Shown in pieces: positions 12,520-23,821 of a stretch of DNA of 64,000 nucleotides. The notes beneath the pieces are model-generated. The model was given only the letters and a program-made list of their open reading frames with translations. It did not search any database and was not told the origin of the DNA. Position numbers and translations under genes: made by a program. Numbering within the stretch: position 1 is the stretch's first letter; each line of letters opens with the position of its first letter. The stretch covers positions 33,410,022 through 33,474,021 of the forward strand of contig CM022665.1 in the NCBI GenBank assembly GCA_012295275.1, read 5' to 3'. Origin of the DNA: Chrysomallon squamiferum (Eukaryota > Mollusca > Gastropoda > Neomphalida > Peltospiridae).

Positions 12520-13645
12520 TTGGTTTCAGAAGCCGTATATAATTGTATTTACCATCACTGAAATTTCATCCACTTCTGAAATGATGATGGAGTCGTCAAC
12601 TACATCTGTAGTCAGACTGCTGAACTGCATCTTTGTCAGTAATTTCCATTGCCATGGACACCTCAGTGCTTTGCTGTTGATGCGCAAGGACCAGCTGGAG
12701 TAACACATGCATTTGGCTTTGGTTCTGGTTCAGGATCTGGTTGTATTCACTTTTGGCATATGAATTTGAACTGGAGAAGACTTTTCTTCAAGCACATGTA
12801 CTTTGACAATCCTGTAATAGAACCAAATGACATATTCATACAAACATCATGTATTATGTGAACAATATTTTATTAATATTGTTTTATAGTCAGTACTATA
12901 TTTATTGTGCAGCATCTGCAATTTGTGATTAATATTAATAAAATATTGTTAAAATTAACTAGACATATTTCAACAAAAAAAATATATGTGTGTGTGTTGT
13001 GTATATACCTATCTCTCCACATTCATGGTGCTGCCTGCCTGATGGTGGTTCCTGACAACATTTTTGCACTGCAAACACAAGGCATTCCTCATAGAACTCA
13101 TCATTTTCATGCTGAATGCCATATCGGTGAGGGGGCCTTGAACCTTGAGCCTATGTATGGCAAGCACATTAAATCCAACCCTGATTGTATCATGTGCATT
13201 GTCTCTATAAAAGGTCAAACATCAACTGCTATGAAAAAAGATTTTTAATGATTAGTTATTAAGGAGTGAAAATGTCATGTCCTGACCGAAATTCTTACTA
13301 TGGAATAGCCCTATTCTGCAATTGTTATTTTGAAGTAGTTTCTATTACACAATGACACTCATTTTAGAACGTTTTATGAACATTTTTTTTTAAAGCAGTT
13401 CTTTTAGACAGGAATTCCCGACATCTGTGTTGTTTGTTGGTCTGTATGTAAAGCCAATTTATATTTATAAACTGCTAACATCAAGCCATTGTAAACTGTA
13501 AATGGTAGTCAAAATAATATTTTTTTATGAAATGCAACTTACAGACACACACCATCATTCAGTCTCACATATAGAACTCCACTTTTAACTGTCAGGTCTT
13601 TACTTACACCTACATCTGATCCTTTCAGTTTAAGTCTGTGATAAA
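12520..13645 (-). other. Unrecognised minus-strand exon-like blocks
   Basis: Three minus-strand blocks look coding but I cannot name them. Block one, about 13640-13546, includes SKDLTVKSGVLYVRLNDGVC and ends at a good GTAAGT donor. Block two, about 13208-13018, follows a TATAG acceptor and joins block one in phase, but runs into a TAG just before its next donor-like site. Block three, about 12690-12545, has an acidic segment VVDDSIIISEVDEISVM before a GTAAAT. They lie upstream, in the same orientation, of the MULE-like pseudogene and may be its N-terminal part or a separate decayed gene. Confidence 0.25.
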
Positions 13646-13649
13646 GTTG

Positions 13650-14827
13650 ATCTAAACTTAACAATGATTGGTCTTCTTTTGTTTTCTATAAATTTGTTTT
13701 TAACTTATCATTATCTATTTCCAGTATTAATACCCAGGATTTGAGTGATGTATTATTTCTTATTTACTTTAATCTAGTTGTCTGAATTCATCTTTTATAA
13801 TTAGTCTCTGATTAATATTGTTCTGTAATAAATTCCATATCTGGATCTGGACTGTTTTGAAGGATGCTGGGGAATACAGTATTGTTACATCTGTTGTTTT
13901 TCTTCTTCTTGTCCTCATTACTTTTAGATTATTTTTTATCAGCTTTTGCTAGTGTTTTTCTTGATGTATTATCTCCTTTTTCTGCTGTCATCCGAAGGAT
14001 TACATTTAGTGGTTTTCTGGCCAGGTGAAATTTTCAAGTGATATATGTTAAAATGGCTATAAAGTAAATATTCCATATCTGTTTCAAGTTAAAGTTACGA
14101 AGTGAAGTTTCTATATGAACAATGTTCATATGCTGGCCTGGGACTAGGGATTAGAGAAAAATGTCTACCAAGACACATTCAGTAAGTGGATTATATTTAT
14201 TAGTTGATTAGTACATTGCAACCTTGACTTGTTTCTTTGTTAATAAATTTGAAACTTATTGAATCTTAATGATCTTATGATTTGTGTTCCATTGTTGCTA
14301 AATTTACCTGTATTCTGTTAAAATTCACTGAAATGTCCAGAGCTGACTAAATGCAATAATGCATGCTTTCCTTTCACTAAAATGTAAATGTAACTACTGG
14401 CACAAAGTGCTTCATGACAAAATTTATTTAGAATATTAAATAAGAAAATGACTGTTCAATGGTAAATCTAGTGTGAATTTTATAAGATGAAAAACCTAAC
14501 AACTGCAAAAATAAATTAAATTCCTAGTTGCTTTGCCAAAATCATATACTAGGTACATGCAAACTATGAAAAAAACCTCAATGAAATCTAGGTGCCAGCA
14601 CATAAATTATAAGCCTTTCTAAACATAGCTGAGATAATTAAATATATTTAAACTTAAGGTGAGAAAATGTACTTCCAAAATGGTAGTGATCTAGAGGTCA
14701 AGTGTAAGGATGAGTTGAATTGTTGAGCACAAACGAAAGCAGTCAGCACTTTCTTAAGTGTTAGTTCACAGGCAGGGCAAGTTTTTTTCATGTCACTTTG
14801 TCTCAGAGGTTTATTGTAAGTGGTGTT

Positions 14828-14875
<48 letters not shown>

Positions 14876-16680
14876 CACACATATATGTGAGGGATTGAAC
14901 AAAAAGCACCAAGCATAATTTAAAGATACATAAACATCATGAACATGTTTATTTCTCCTTGTTTACAGGTATAATACTTTGGAAATTCCTCCAAGATATG
15001 TGGGACATTAATATATGGTAAATACTGTCACTGGTGCTATCTTAAGAAACCCAGGACAGTAATAGTCTGTCAGTATTGGTCAGAGGTGTGAAATGTTATT
15101 TGTGTGACTGTGGTGAAAGACAGTTCAAGAGAAGAGAGAATATCTGGCACGGGAGAAAGACAGTAGAGCTGATTCTGTGCATTATAATTACTATACTTTT
15201 ACAAGGTTATACTGTTATTGTTTATCATGTTGTACAGTCAGGCAGAGAAATTAAAGTTATAATCAAGAGCGAACTTTTGTAGATTTTGTGTGAGGGTATT
15301 TTATGCACCTGGCTACATCGATATATAGATAGATAGATAGATAGATAGATAGACAGATAAATGCATAAATTTAACAATATGTTGTTTTGCTGATACTGTA
15401 TCATTGTATGATTGCTAGATATGTTTCACTTTTTTATTTATTTAATTTATACATACATATCTATTCACTAGCTCCAATAAATTTGTATTACAACCTGGTG
15501 CTTATACATTGTAAAAATACCTTCAGTTCACTTTTACTTCTATTTTAGAATAAAATTTATAAACACAGATAAACATGCTGTAGCCATCTATGTTAAGGAT
15601 TCAAAATTCAGTGTAAATGCAACAGGATTAAAACCAAAATTATCTCTTTCTGTTGAAGTTTTCTTCTTCATCCCCAGAAGCTGCCGTACACTTTAAATCT
15701 TTAAATTATCCATGCATCCAAAAGATATCTTCTTCACGACTTCAGAGTCTCTTCTGAAGGCCAGACTGCTTTAACTCTGATTCTGGTAGGTGTAACAATA
15801 TTGCAGAAGACGTTTCACTGACAGAGGTTGCGCCACTGTGGCATGTTTCAGTGTGTTCCACTTAGAAGTTCGTGTACGTGATTGTTTAATCTACACTACA
15901 CTCTACAGTGACCAATTCTCAGGCTTATGTAAAATCACTCCATCTTTTCTTGAAAGATGGTAGCCGCTGCTGTCTCTAAGGTTATAATCGTCAGGGCTAA
16001 AAATTCGCACGAATCTCCGAATCCATTTGGATTCGCGTGAAATATTAATAAAATTCTGTTAAACTGAATAATCAACGAGTAAAACGTTACGGAATTGAAA
16101 AAAAAATTATATATATATAAACAAAAAAATAGTCTGGTTATCAAGTATCAGTTTAAACTGCTTTCAAAAGCGTAGCAAACATTCGAATCCGAGTGTGTTC
16201 GAAACATCGTGGTTTATCGAGACTAGTCTGGCCTGAAGCCAATTGGTGGTTGACCAATTTTTATGAACCAAATTGCCAACAAAGAGAACCGAAAGGAACG
16301 TTTGTTTAGTTCTTATGTAACAACAATATATAGTAATTTAATGTGCCAGATTTAGTATTATATCAGACATGACTATGGAAGTTCGTTGACATTATGTTCC
16401 TAACCTTAAATTTCCTGCTTTTTAATCCATACATTTTTATTTACTGTGTTGAGCACATTCAGAAATGCTTAAAATAAAAACAAATCTAATTACAGATAGT
16501 TCATTTTATTTCTTGAGTTGATCATATTAAATTAAAGGAAAACAAAGTTTTCCTTTTTTCTTTTTAAAAAAAATTGGATTTACTGTTGCTGACAAATTGG
16601 TTATTCTTTCCAATAAATAGTAAGGGTGGTTTTATATACATTAATCTATATACAGACCATCACATTTGAGACAGAATTAT
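13650..16680. other. Intergenic DNA, no gene seen
   Basis: I see no supported gene. Simple repeats include (TA)n(CA)n(TA)n at about 14828-14887 and (GATA)n at about 15326-15358. A GC-richer patch at 15950-16045 contains a 27-codon plus-strand frame starting MVAAAVSKVIIVRAK and ending at a TGA; it may be chance or a first exon, and I found no partner exon. Confidence 0.4.
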
Positions 16681-17160
16681 ATATAACTAACACTGTTGAT
16701 AAAGTTGTTCTCTGAAACTGTTGAGAATTGGAGGTTTCTTGTTTACTGCTTCCATGAGAATCCTAATGGAATCTCGTGAAAGAAGCCGAATTTCTTGCTG
16801 TAGTTGCATAATTTCTGACTCCTCCTGAAAATGTTTTACCACATTTTGTTAAAGTATTTGCTACATCATTTCCTGGAATGTTGCAGTGTGATGGTATCCA
16901 TTATGTTGTTTGTTCAGTACCACAGATATCACTAGCAATAGCATTCATACTTTTCCTTTTACTGTGTGTATGCTTGTTGTTGTTCATCAGCTTTGCTCCT
17001 GCATTTCTAAGGGTTTCCATTTCAGCTTTTTAATTGGAGGAATGTTTATCTACTGAAATAGAAATCTGAATCCCTTTCCCATGTTTTGAATTCCTCTGCT
17101 TGCATTTTTGATTGCTTCCTTTGCAGACCACATGTCCACTGATCTTAAGGGTGTTGTATG
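16680..17160 (-). pseudogene. LINE remnant with RNase H motif
   Basis: On the minus strand at about 17150-16850 broken frames include an IQNMGKG segment and, later, NAIASDICG, then WIPSHCNIPGNDVANT. The latter is the classic end of a LINE-borne RNase H domain (WIPSHxGIxGNExAD). Immediately 3', at 16830-16683, an open frame EESEIMQLQQEIRLLSRDSI to a stop reads like a coiled-coil exon behind a TTTTCAG acceptor, but its position right after the RNase H motif suggests LINE tail sequence. It is in the same orientation as the reverse-transcriptase remnant at 19640-20970 and could be the far end of the same element. Confidence 0.55.
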
Positions 17161-17363
17161 TGTCGGACACAGAGACATATCACTAATTTTTTACATGAAT
17201 TCAAATTATGATTAATTGTTATTGTGTTGCTGAGGATGGCAACATTTTAAGTTTAGAAGTGAATAGGATAAAGAAATAAAAATCATTGTTTCCTATTCTA
17301 TAAAGGTCAGAATATAATGTTTTAAAGTAATTAGTGGGGAGTAAGTTCTAGCCAGATAGATTA

Positions 17364-18361
17364 AGATGACTGCTTCCTGTTGGGAGCTTTCACTAGCAAT
17401 GGGGACTATATGGTCATGTGACATGAAGGTAAGCATTTTTATATTTGGTTTCACATATATGCTACAGATCAGCTAAGATTAGTAATTAATTTAGATTTAA
17501 TATGTCTATTAAAAAGGGATAATTAAGATATATATTAAAGATGAGACAATAATTATATTTTACTTGTGGACTTTCATTTATTTTTAATATGCTAGCACAT
17601 AACTTTAAATAACAGTGGTTACAGTTTATAATAATTTAATGGGGTCTGTATTAGTTTTCACATGGAGATATATTTAAAAATAAACATGATTGATACATTG
17701 AGTATTTTCTCAGTAATCACAGCTGATACATATTATTTCTGTTCAGGTGGCGACACTGGTCGTGTGGGGTAAGTCTTACTGACATCACTACTTACAGTAT
17801 TGCATGTTTTATATTTATGCGTAATTGTTAATTTAAATGTATCTTTATCATAACAGTTATTCTTTTCTTTGAATGTCTGAGTTATATTTTATTCATGTTA
17901 TCAATATAACCAAATACAAATAACAATTACAGCAAGTTCATATAAATATGCATAAAGAGTTTTATAGAGACTTTTATATAATGTAATTAGTTCTAGTTAA
18001 CATGTGTAGAAATGATTATAGACAGATTAGTATGGTATTAGTATTAGTATGCCAGGTATCCAAGTGCCAGAAATAGATAAACATGCAATCACACACTGAT
18101 TAAGCTGGTGTTAGCTAGTGGTTAATGCTTTCCTACAAAAGAGAACAGAACCCCTGCTGAAGTTAATTGCTTTTGTTAAAGATTACATTTACCACATGGG
18201 ATGGGGTGAAACTGATATCAATTAGAAGTGAATGAATAACAGTTGAGATTAATATTATGTATTTGAATATATATATTTATAATTATTTTCTTTTTATTTT
18301 AACATCAGGGTTTTTGTATTGGTTTGATGTTTTTAGTTTTGCAACTGTAGAATTTTTATTA
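17364..18361 (+). CDS. Possible three-exon micropeptide gene (tentative)
   Basis: Three plus-strand blocks join in one frame. Exon one starts at ATG 17367 and runs to a GTAAGC donor at about 17430. The second is a 22-nt microexon between a TTCAG acceptor and a GTAAGT donor at about 17749-17770. The third follows ACATCAG at about 18310 and stops at a TGA near 18361-18363. The predicted peptide is 46 residues, starts MTASCWELSLAMGTIW, and has a hydrophobic central/C-terminal stretch that could span a membrane. An AATATTAAA-like poly(A) signal lies downstream near 18457. I recognise no homologue. Splice signals are good, but such a short frame can arise by chance. Confidence 0.2.
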
Positions 18362-18520
18362 TGATTTGTTTTATGAACCTGGTCAGTTTGTCCTCCTTGG
18401 AGACGGCAGAGTTACCATGTTGTAAATGTTAACGTTGCTATATCAGTAATTACCTAATATTAAAGCTGTTTAATTGGTAACCCTGTCTTGTTTGTTTATT
18501 CCTTAGACAGTAATATATAT

Positions 18521-18556
<36 letters not shown>

Positions 18557-19639
18557 CAACCTGTTGGAGTTGCAAACACCTTAAATAGCTGGTAAATCTT
18601 TTCATTGTCTTCCTAGTTAACATTACTTTCAATTCTTTAAGTTTTACTTGAGCATAAATCACTGCAGAGCTGTCTGCAAGGAACAAACATTATCTTGTTC
18701 ATAGGATTCATTAAGAATCATTTTACATCCATATACACACATACAAATATCCATACATACGTGTCTGTATCGTAGTATTTACCAGAAATATAAAGAGTTA
18801 TTAGGACTTTTTGTAATATATCATTTATTTTATTATAGTATACAGATACATTAATACTTTTTACTCACTGTGTGTGTGCCTGTGGCCTCTTTGAAAAGAC
18901 TGGCTGGCTACTACTGATTACAGAGTGAATGAGAAATAAATGTGAATATTTCTGCCTCACCAAATTCTCAATATAACATCAGGCTGTTGCTACTTCATGT
19001 TGTACTTGAAGATGATGGTGTTTTAAAAAAAAATAATTAAAGTTTCTTTAAATGACTCAATGAGAGTGCATTGACTAAGTCAGTCATCAGCTACTGGATG
19101 TCAGATGTTTTTTTTTTCTGATATAATTAAGGAATTTGCTCTTTCTTTCTCATTTTTTAATTTTAATTTTTTTTTTTAAATGTATCTTAACAAAAACAGG
19201 GAAGCAGTTGTTGATTACAAGACATAGGCACAGTAGCATGCAGGTGGGGGGGCCAGGGTTGAAGGGGCAGTGGTCCCGGGCATCCAATCAGAGAAAAGAA
19301 ATTAATAAATCTGGTTGGTTTAAATCAAATAAAGTGTTTATTTTATGTTTTATCTTTGTTTACATGTTCATAATATTTCTCATAGGCCTTATACTTGAAT
19401 CTTTGGGGCATACAGTCAAGGAGTTGGCCCTAGCTAAGAGTTCCGCTAGCTTTCCTCCACTCCCCAACCCATTACATATGTATACTCTAGGATAAGAGCT
19501 CTTTTCCCAAATCTGTTTGTGTTTTCTTTTTCAGAATTCGTTTTGCTATCTCCTGAAAGTCTGGAAAGTAGTGCCTTTTCCATGCAGGTATTTGTATAGT
19601 GTGTTGGGATTTTCTTGACCTTATGGTCCATGAGGTCTG

Positions 19640-20970
19640 TATCAATATTTTTATCATTTCTGCCTAATCTAAGAAACTTGGTTGGATATTAGCAGATCTA
19701 CCTATACATGTGTCCTGATATTCTGCACTAGTGCTTATTTAGCTTCAATACTCTCTCCAAGCATGTCAAAAGCTTTCTCTAGAGCTATACAATGAGAAAG
19801 TGTGTGCTTTTTTTTCCTTGGGATGCATCCTCAAGCACTTGTGATACACAAATGACCTGATTTTCAGTGTATCTGTTCTGTCTAAATCCAGCTTCTGCTG
19901 GGGAAATGAGCTGCTTCTTTTCTAGGTACCATGTCAGCCCAGTGTTGATCATCCTTTCCATCACAGCTTGTTAAACTTATGGATCCTTAACAGCCATCTG
20001 GTTTGGAGTTATCCTTTCTCTGTTTGTGGACTGGGATCATGGTTGTTTCGATGATTGTGGTACAGAGCTATTGACCCATCTGCCACTGAAGATTTTTAAA
20101 AGCATGTTTTGGTTTCTTTTCTTAGAGCATTTCATTAGTCGTTTCATCATGGCCAGATGCTTTTTCTTTTTTTAGCTACCAGATTGCTTCCTCATGTTTG
20201 TTTTGTATAATTTCTGATTATGTTTAAGGACAGCTGGTGCAGATATATAGCTTTCATTTTCACTGTTTTGGCAAACTTCAAAAGCTTCTTTCCTTCTCTG
20301 CCCAGATTGACAAAGGTCCTTTTGTGCTTTGTAATTACTTCGGCAGTATGTATCCACCATTTCTGTAGCTTTATTTACATTATTCTTGAGAATCTCTTTC
20401 TCTTTTATCCAGTAAGTTGTATAATTTCTTTTTGCTTCTCTTTGGATTGTTTCTTTTGCAGTCTTTCTTTTTAGTATGAACATTGCCTATATAGATAACT
20501 GACATGTTGGAATAAAGGTTCCAATTTGCTTTTTTCCATCTTGACAACATTTAATATTCCTCCTGTTGGTGGTTTACATCTGATCCAAGTTTAATTTGGT
20601 TATGGTCACTGCCAGCCACCTGAATACAGTTCTCCAAGTTTTGGCCATACGGTTGTTTGTAACAAATGCTAGGTCTGATGTAGAAAAGATGTAGGAAGAT
20701 CTTCTATCTGCCAGTCTTTTACTTTGTCTTCTCTACTCATTGTCTCAGAGTATCCCTAACTCTGTGAACGGGTGGTGTTAAAGTCATGACAACTACATCT
20801 GTGGTGGGTTGGCAATAAAGCTTACAAATCCTGATTTTGTATTTATTTACTGTGTTGTCATTTGATCAAATTTGTGTTGAGCTGTGGTCAGGACCTTCCC
20901 TACAAGTAGTTTGGCAGTGGTCCATAACATTCCAGACTATACCCTTTGACCAATGCAGCTAGTGAATTTC
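19640..20970 (-). pseudogene. Decayed non-LTR retrotransposon (endonuclease and RT parts)
   Basis: Read on the minus strand. At about 20700-20540 broken frames give SDLAFVTNN and later GSDHNQIKLGSD, typical of the end of an apurinic-type endonuclease domain (SDHxxI). At 20483-20172 an open frame of basic helical sequence with KEKEILKNNVNKATEMVDTY is the linker between endonuclease and RT. At about 20060-19760 the RT fingers follow: ISLTSC, then WADMVPRKEAAHFP and a segment equivalent to AGFRQNRYTENQV, then KKKAHTF and a KAFD-like end. Stops and frameshifts are frequent. The layout fits a Jockey/I-type LINE. Confidence 0.6.
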
Positions 20971-20974
20971 TACC

Positions 20975-22160
20975 AGGAGCTTTAGCTCACCAGGTCATTG
21001 AGACATGCAAGCTATCTCACCACACCAGGAATGGACCACGAGGTCATGAAGTTATCTAATAAACTATACTATGAATTTATAAACTATTATATTACAGTTG
21101 AAAAAAACCTGTAAATGATAACCAAATACTTCATATGCATTTAAATAGATAACATCTATGTAATAAAAGCACACATTACATTCTGATAATGGAAGTGTAA
21201 TCACAGAAAGGAGATATTTTCCTTTATAAAATGTATTAATAAACTAAAGATGAATAAGAAATTTTGCCTTTGAGTTAGAATATTGGAAGTTAAATTTAAT
21301 TTTATATTAAAGCTTAAATTTTAAAACAAATTACTTAATACTGCGTAAGATGTCAGTGAGAAAATTTGAATATAATTATTATGAAGAAATATTATTCAGT
21401 TTTTTGTCATTCAGCACACTTCAACAATTCCTGGGTCTTATACTCATTATAATTTTGATGCTGTAAAAATGTGTTTATAATGTTGATCATTTATTGGTTA
21501 GTTTAAGGGGTGGAGAAACCCCTTAAAACTGATTTGGTAAAAAGAATAAGGGATTAGTACTGGATTTCATACATGGATGAAAGATGGGTAGTAATTATTC
21601 ATCTAGGTTCATCTATTAAGAATGATAAAGGAGTACATGCTGTGATCATTATGCCAATTAATGATGATTGTATTGGAATAATTTTTTCTAAAACTTTTAG
21701 TAAAATCTTGTTTGTCATAACTATGTACATAGTTCACACTGTAAATCTATTTTACAGTAATAACACAAATGAAAAGTATCCAAGTTCAAACACATTTAAA
21801 CCTTTGAAAATTAAGTTTTATTTCTTAACATTTTTTTTTGGATAAAAAGACATTTGTTTCTTCTTTTTTTTTTGTGGTGGGAGAACATTTGTATATATTG
21901 ATTACTTTTAAAGGCAAACTGTCCAAGCCAAACAACCTGTTTTGGTGAAGTTAAAAACTGTACTAATAAGTTTGAATGGAAGTATACTAAAATGATACCC
22001 ACCATAAGACATTTTATTTTTATAGATAACAAAGTGCAAAGTCACAGTAATTCAGTTACTGTTTATCTGAATTTACAGTTGTTAGATTTTCAAAAAAATG
22101 TTGTTAGTTATTAGGCTCCTTTCAATGTCTTAGGAATCTTTATATTTAACTGTGACAGAT
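20975..22160. other. Intergenic DNA, no gene seen
   Basis: AT-rich sequence without recognisable exons. The longest frame, at 21573-21845 on the plus strand, has no motif and a low-complexity C-terminus. Confidence 0.4.
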
Positions 22161-22166
22161 ATTAAT

Positions 22167-22292
22167 TATGTTACTCCACAACAGAACATTTCTCTTCATC
22201 AGTCACCTCCTCCTGTTTCCTCATCCATGCCACCATGTACAGTATGTTCCATAAGGTAAAAATACAGCCCAGAATCATAATACTCAGACCAG
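22167..22292 (-). CDS. Possible last exon of a membrane protein gene
   Basis: A minus-strand block begins after a TATCCTTTAG acceptor at about 22293 and ends at a TAA. In one frame it encodes a hydrophobic stretch AGLSIMILGCIFTLWNILYM followed by a short basic/acidic tail ending KCSVVE, which would be a transmembrane segment plus a cytosolic tail. A second frame is also open to a TGA, so the frame choice is uncertain. It could pair with the exon-like block at 23735-23634, but a linking exon was not found, and a TIR element (22384-23339) sits between them. Product unknown. Confidence 0.3.
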
Positions 22293-22383
22293 CTCTGCAT
22301 GTCCTAAAGGATATTTTAGAATATTAGTAACAAAAAGATTTTTAGATCTGGTTGGATCTAAAAGACTCTTTAATTACAATATA

Positions 22384-23339
22384 CAATCAAATCTCTTTAT
22401 AATGTCAATATTTTTGGTGATTTTAGTGATACAAGTTTGGTGATTATTGTGAGTTTTCTGAGATGATGAATTATTACATGCACCAAACCTCTATACTGGC
22501 CCAAAAATACATCTGTCTTAAAGAATAACAAGAAGTATGTTTACTTATTATACAGCCTTTTATTTTGATCAATTGATAAGCATTAATGAATGAATTTAAG
22601 ACAGAAAACATTTACATTGCCTATATTCTTTTTATTCACTTTATTTTGAAGAACTGCATGACACATATTTGTTTTGAGTTACTGCTATCAGTGAATCAAT
22701 AAGAGAAATGTATGTTGTTTTTTCTATGTAAAACAAGAAAAGGAATGGGGGTGAGTATATCTTTATAGATTTATGTAGCAATTTATTTACAGGGATGTCT
22801 TCAGATTTCAAAATAATAAAACTTTGAACAAATAAAATATTTTGAATTGCATAACAGTTTTTGAATAGCACTTCACTGTGATGAAGTGAGAATGTGCCTT
22901 GTGGTGTGACACATTTGGCACTGTACAAGTACAAACGAGCATGATCAGCTAATTGCAACAACCTGATAATATTAACTCTACCAGCATAAAAGTGTTTTCC
23001 ATGATGCCATTTCAAGTTGATTTTGTTTGAAATACTTGTTTATATAGTTGTCATTGCAAACATTTTTTTTTTTATGAGATAACAAGAATAAATGAAACTT
23101 GGTCTGCTTGATGATTTATGTAGATTTGACAAGACTAGCTGGTGGTTTATCAGTTAATTTTACAATACATTTACATCACAGTGTATCACCAAAAGTGTTG
23201 GCAGATGGCAGATTGTTGGGGGCAGTACACCAATGTAAATTAATCTGTATTTAAATAAAACCAACTGGTGCTTAAGCATTGTTTTGAGGTACTAAACTGA
23301 GGAAGTGGTATGGGGGTGCATTATAAAGAGGTTGGACTG
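22384..23339. mobile_element. TIR DNA element with TA target duplication
   Basis: The left end CAATCAAATCTCTTTATAAT and the reverse complement of the right end, CAGTCCAACCTCTTTATAAT, form terminal inverted repeats of about 22 bp with two or three mismatches. TA flanks both ends (22382-22383 and 23340-23341). Ends of the CAGTC-AACCTC type with a TA duplication are usual in the Tc1/mariner/pogo superfamily. Inside, a minus-strand frame at 23015-22641 (124 codons) is open but shows no transposase motif. Probably a non-autonomous derivative of about 956 bp. Confidence 0.7.
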
Positions 23340-23497
23340 TAATACTACTCAAGAAATGTTATTAATGACCAGTGAATAATAATCACAAATATAACATCAA
23401 TTGGTTATCAAAATTCAGATACCTATCTTTTTACAAATTATATAAAGAGTTCAGTATTTAATGATAGATAATGTTAACAAGTAGTTCTAAAGCCATC

Positions 23498-23770
23498 TTA
23501 TCTTTTGACTCTACTAGCTACTGGAATTTCAGTTGGGCAGCTTATTACAAAATGATCCTTATCTCTGACACTAATGTAACTGTCGGAAATGGGATAATTA
23601 ATAACTGAAGCCTTCTTACTTTGTAAATCCATAGAAACTCTTCTGGACTGATTTCTCCCACTTCTTGGACCATTGTGTAACCAGCACGAATTAGGTGAAT
23701 TCCACAACCAGGTATCAGTTCTCTGAATATACAATAATAAATGTAAACAACCATAATGAATATTATTTAG
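23498..23770 (-). other. Exon-like block with two open frames
   Basis: The minus strand between about 23737 and 23634 is bounded by an ATTCAG acceptor and a GTAAGA donor. In the splice-bounded frame it encodes ELIPGCGIHLIRAGYTMVQE followed by VGEISPEEFLWIYK, which reads like real protein. An overlapping frame is open over 107 codons to 23498 without needing splicing. Only one is likely to be coding. I recognise neither. It may belong with the membrane-protein-like exon at 22167-22292. Confidence 0.25.
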
Positions 23771-23821
23771 TTTTTGGTGGAACATTTTAAAGTCTCCAAT
23801 AAACCCTATATATATATGCAC

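Noticed and set aside
14654-14902. Minus-strand frame rich in YI and CV repeats
   Set aside because: It reads through a (TA)n(CA)n microsatellite.
18450-18686. Minus-strand 78-codon frame
   Set aside because: The C-terminal half is an AT microsatellite (YIYIYI); the rest has no motif or splice support.
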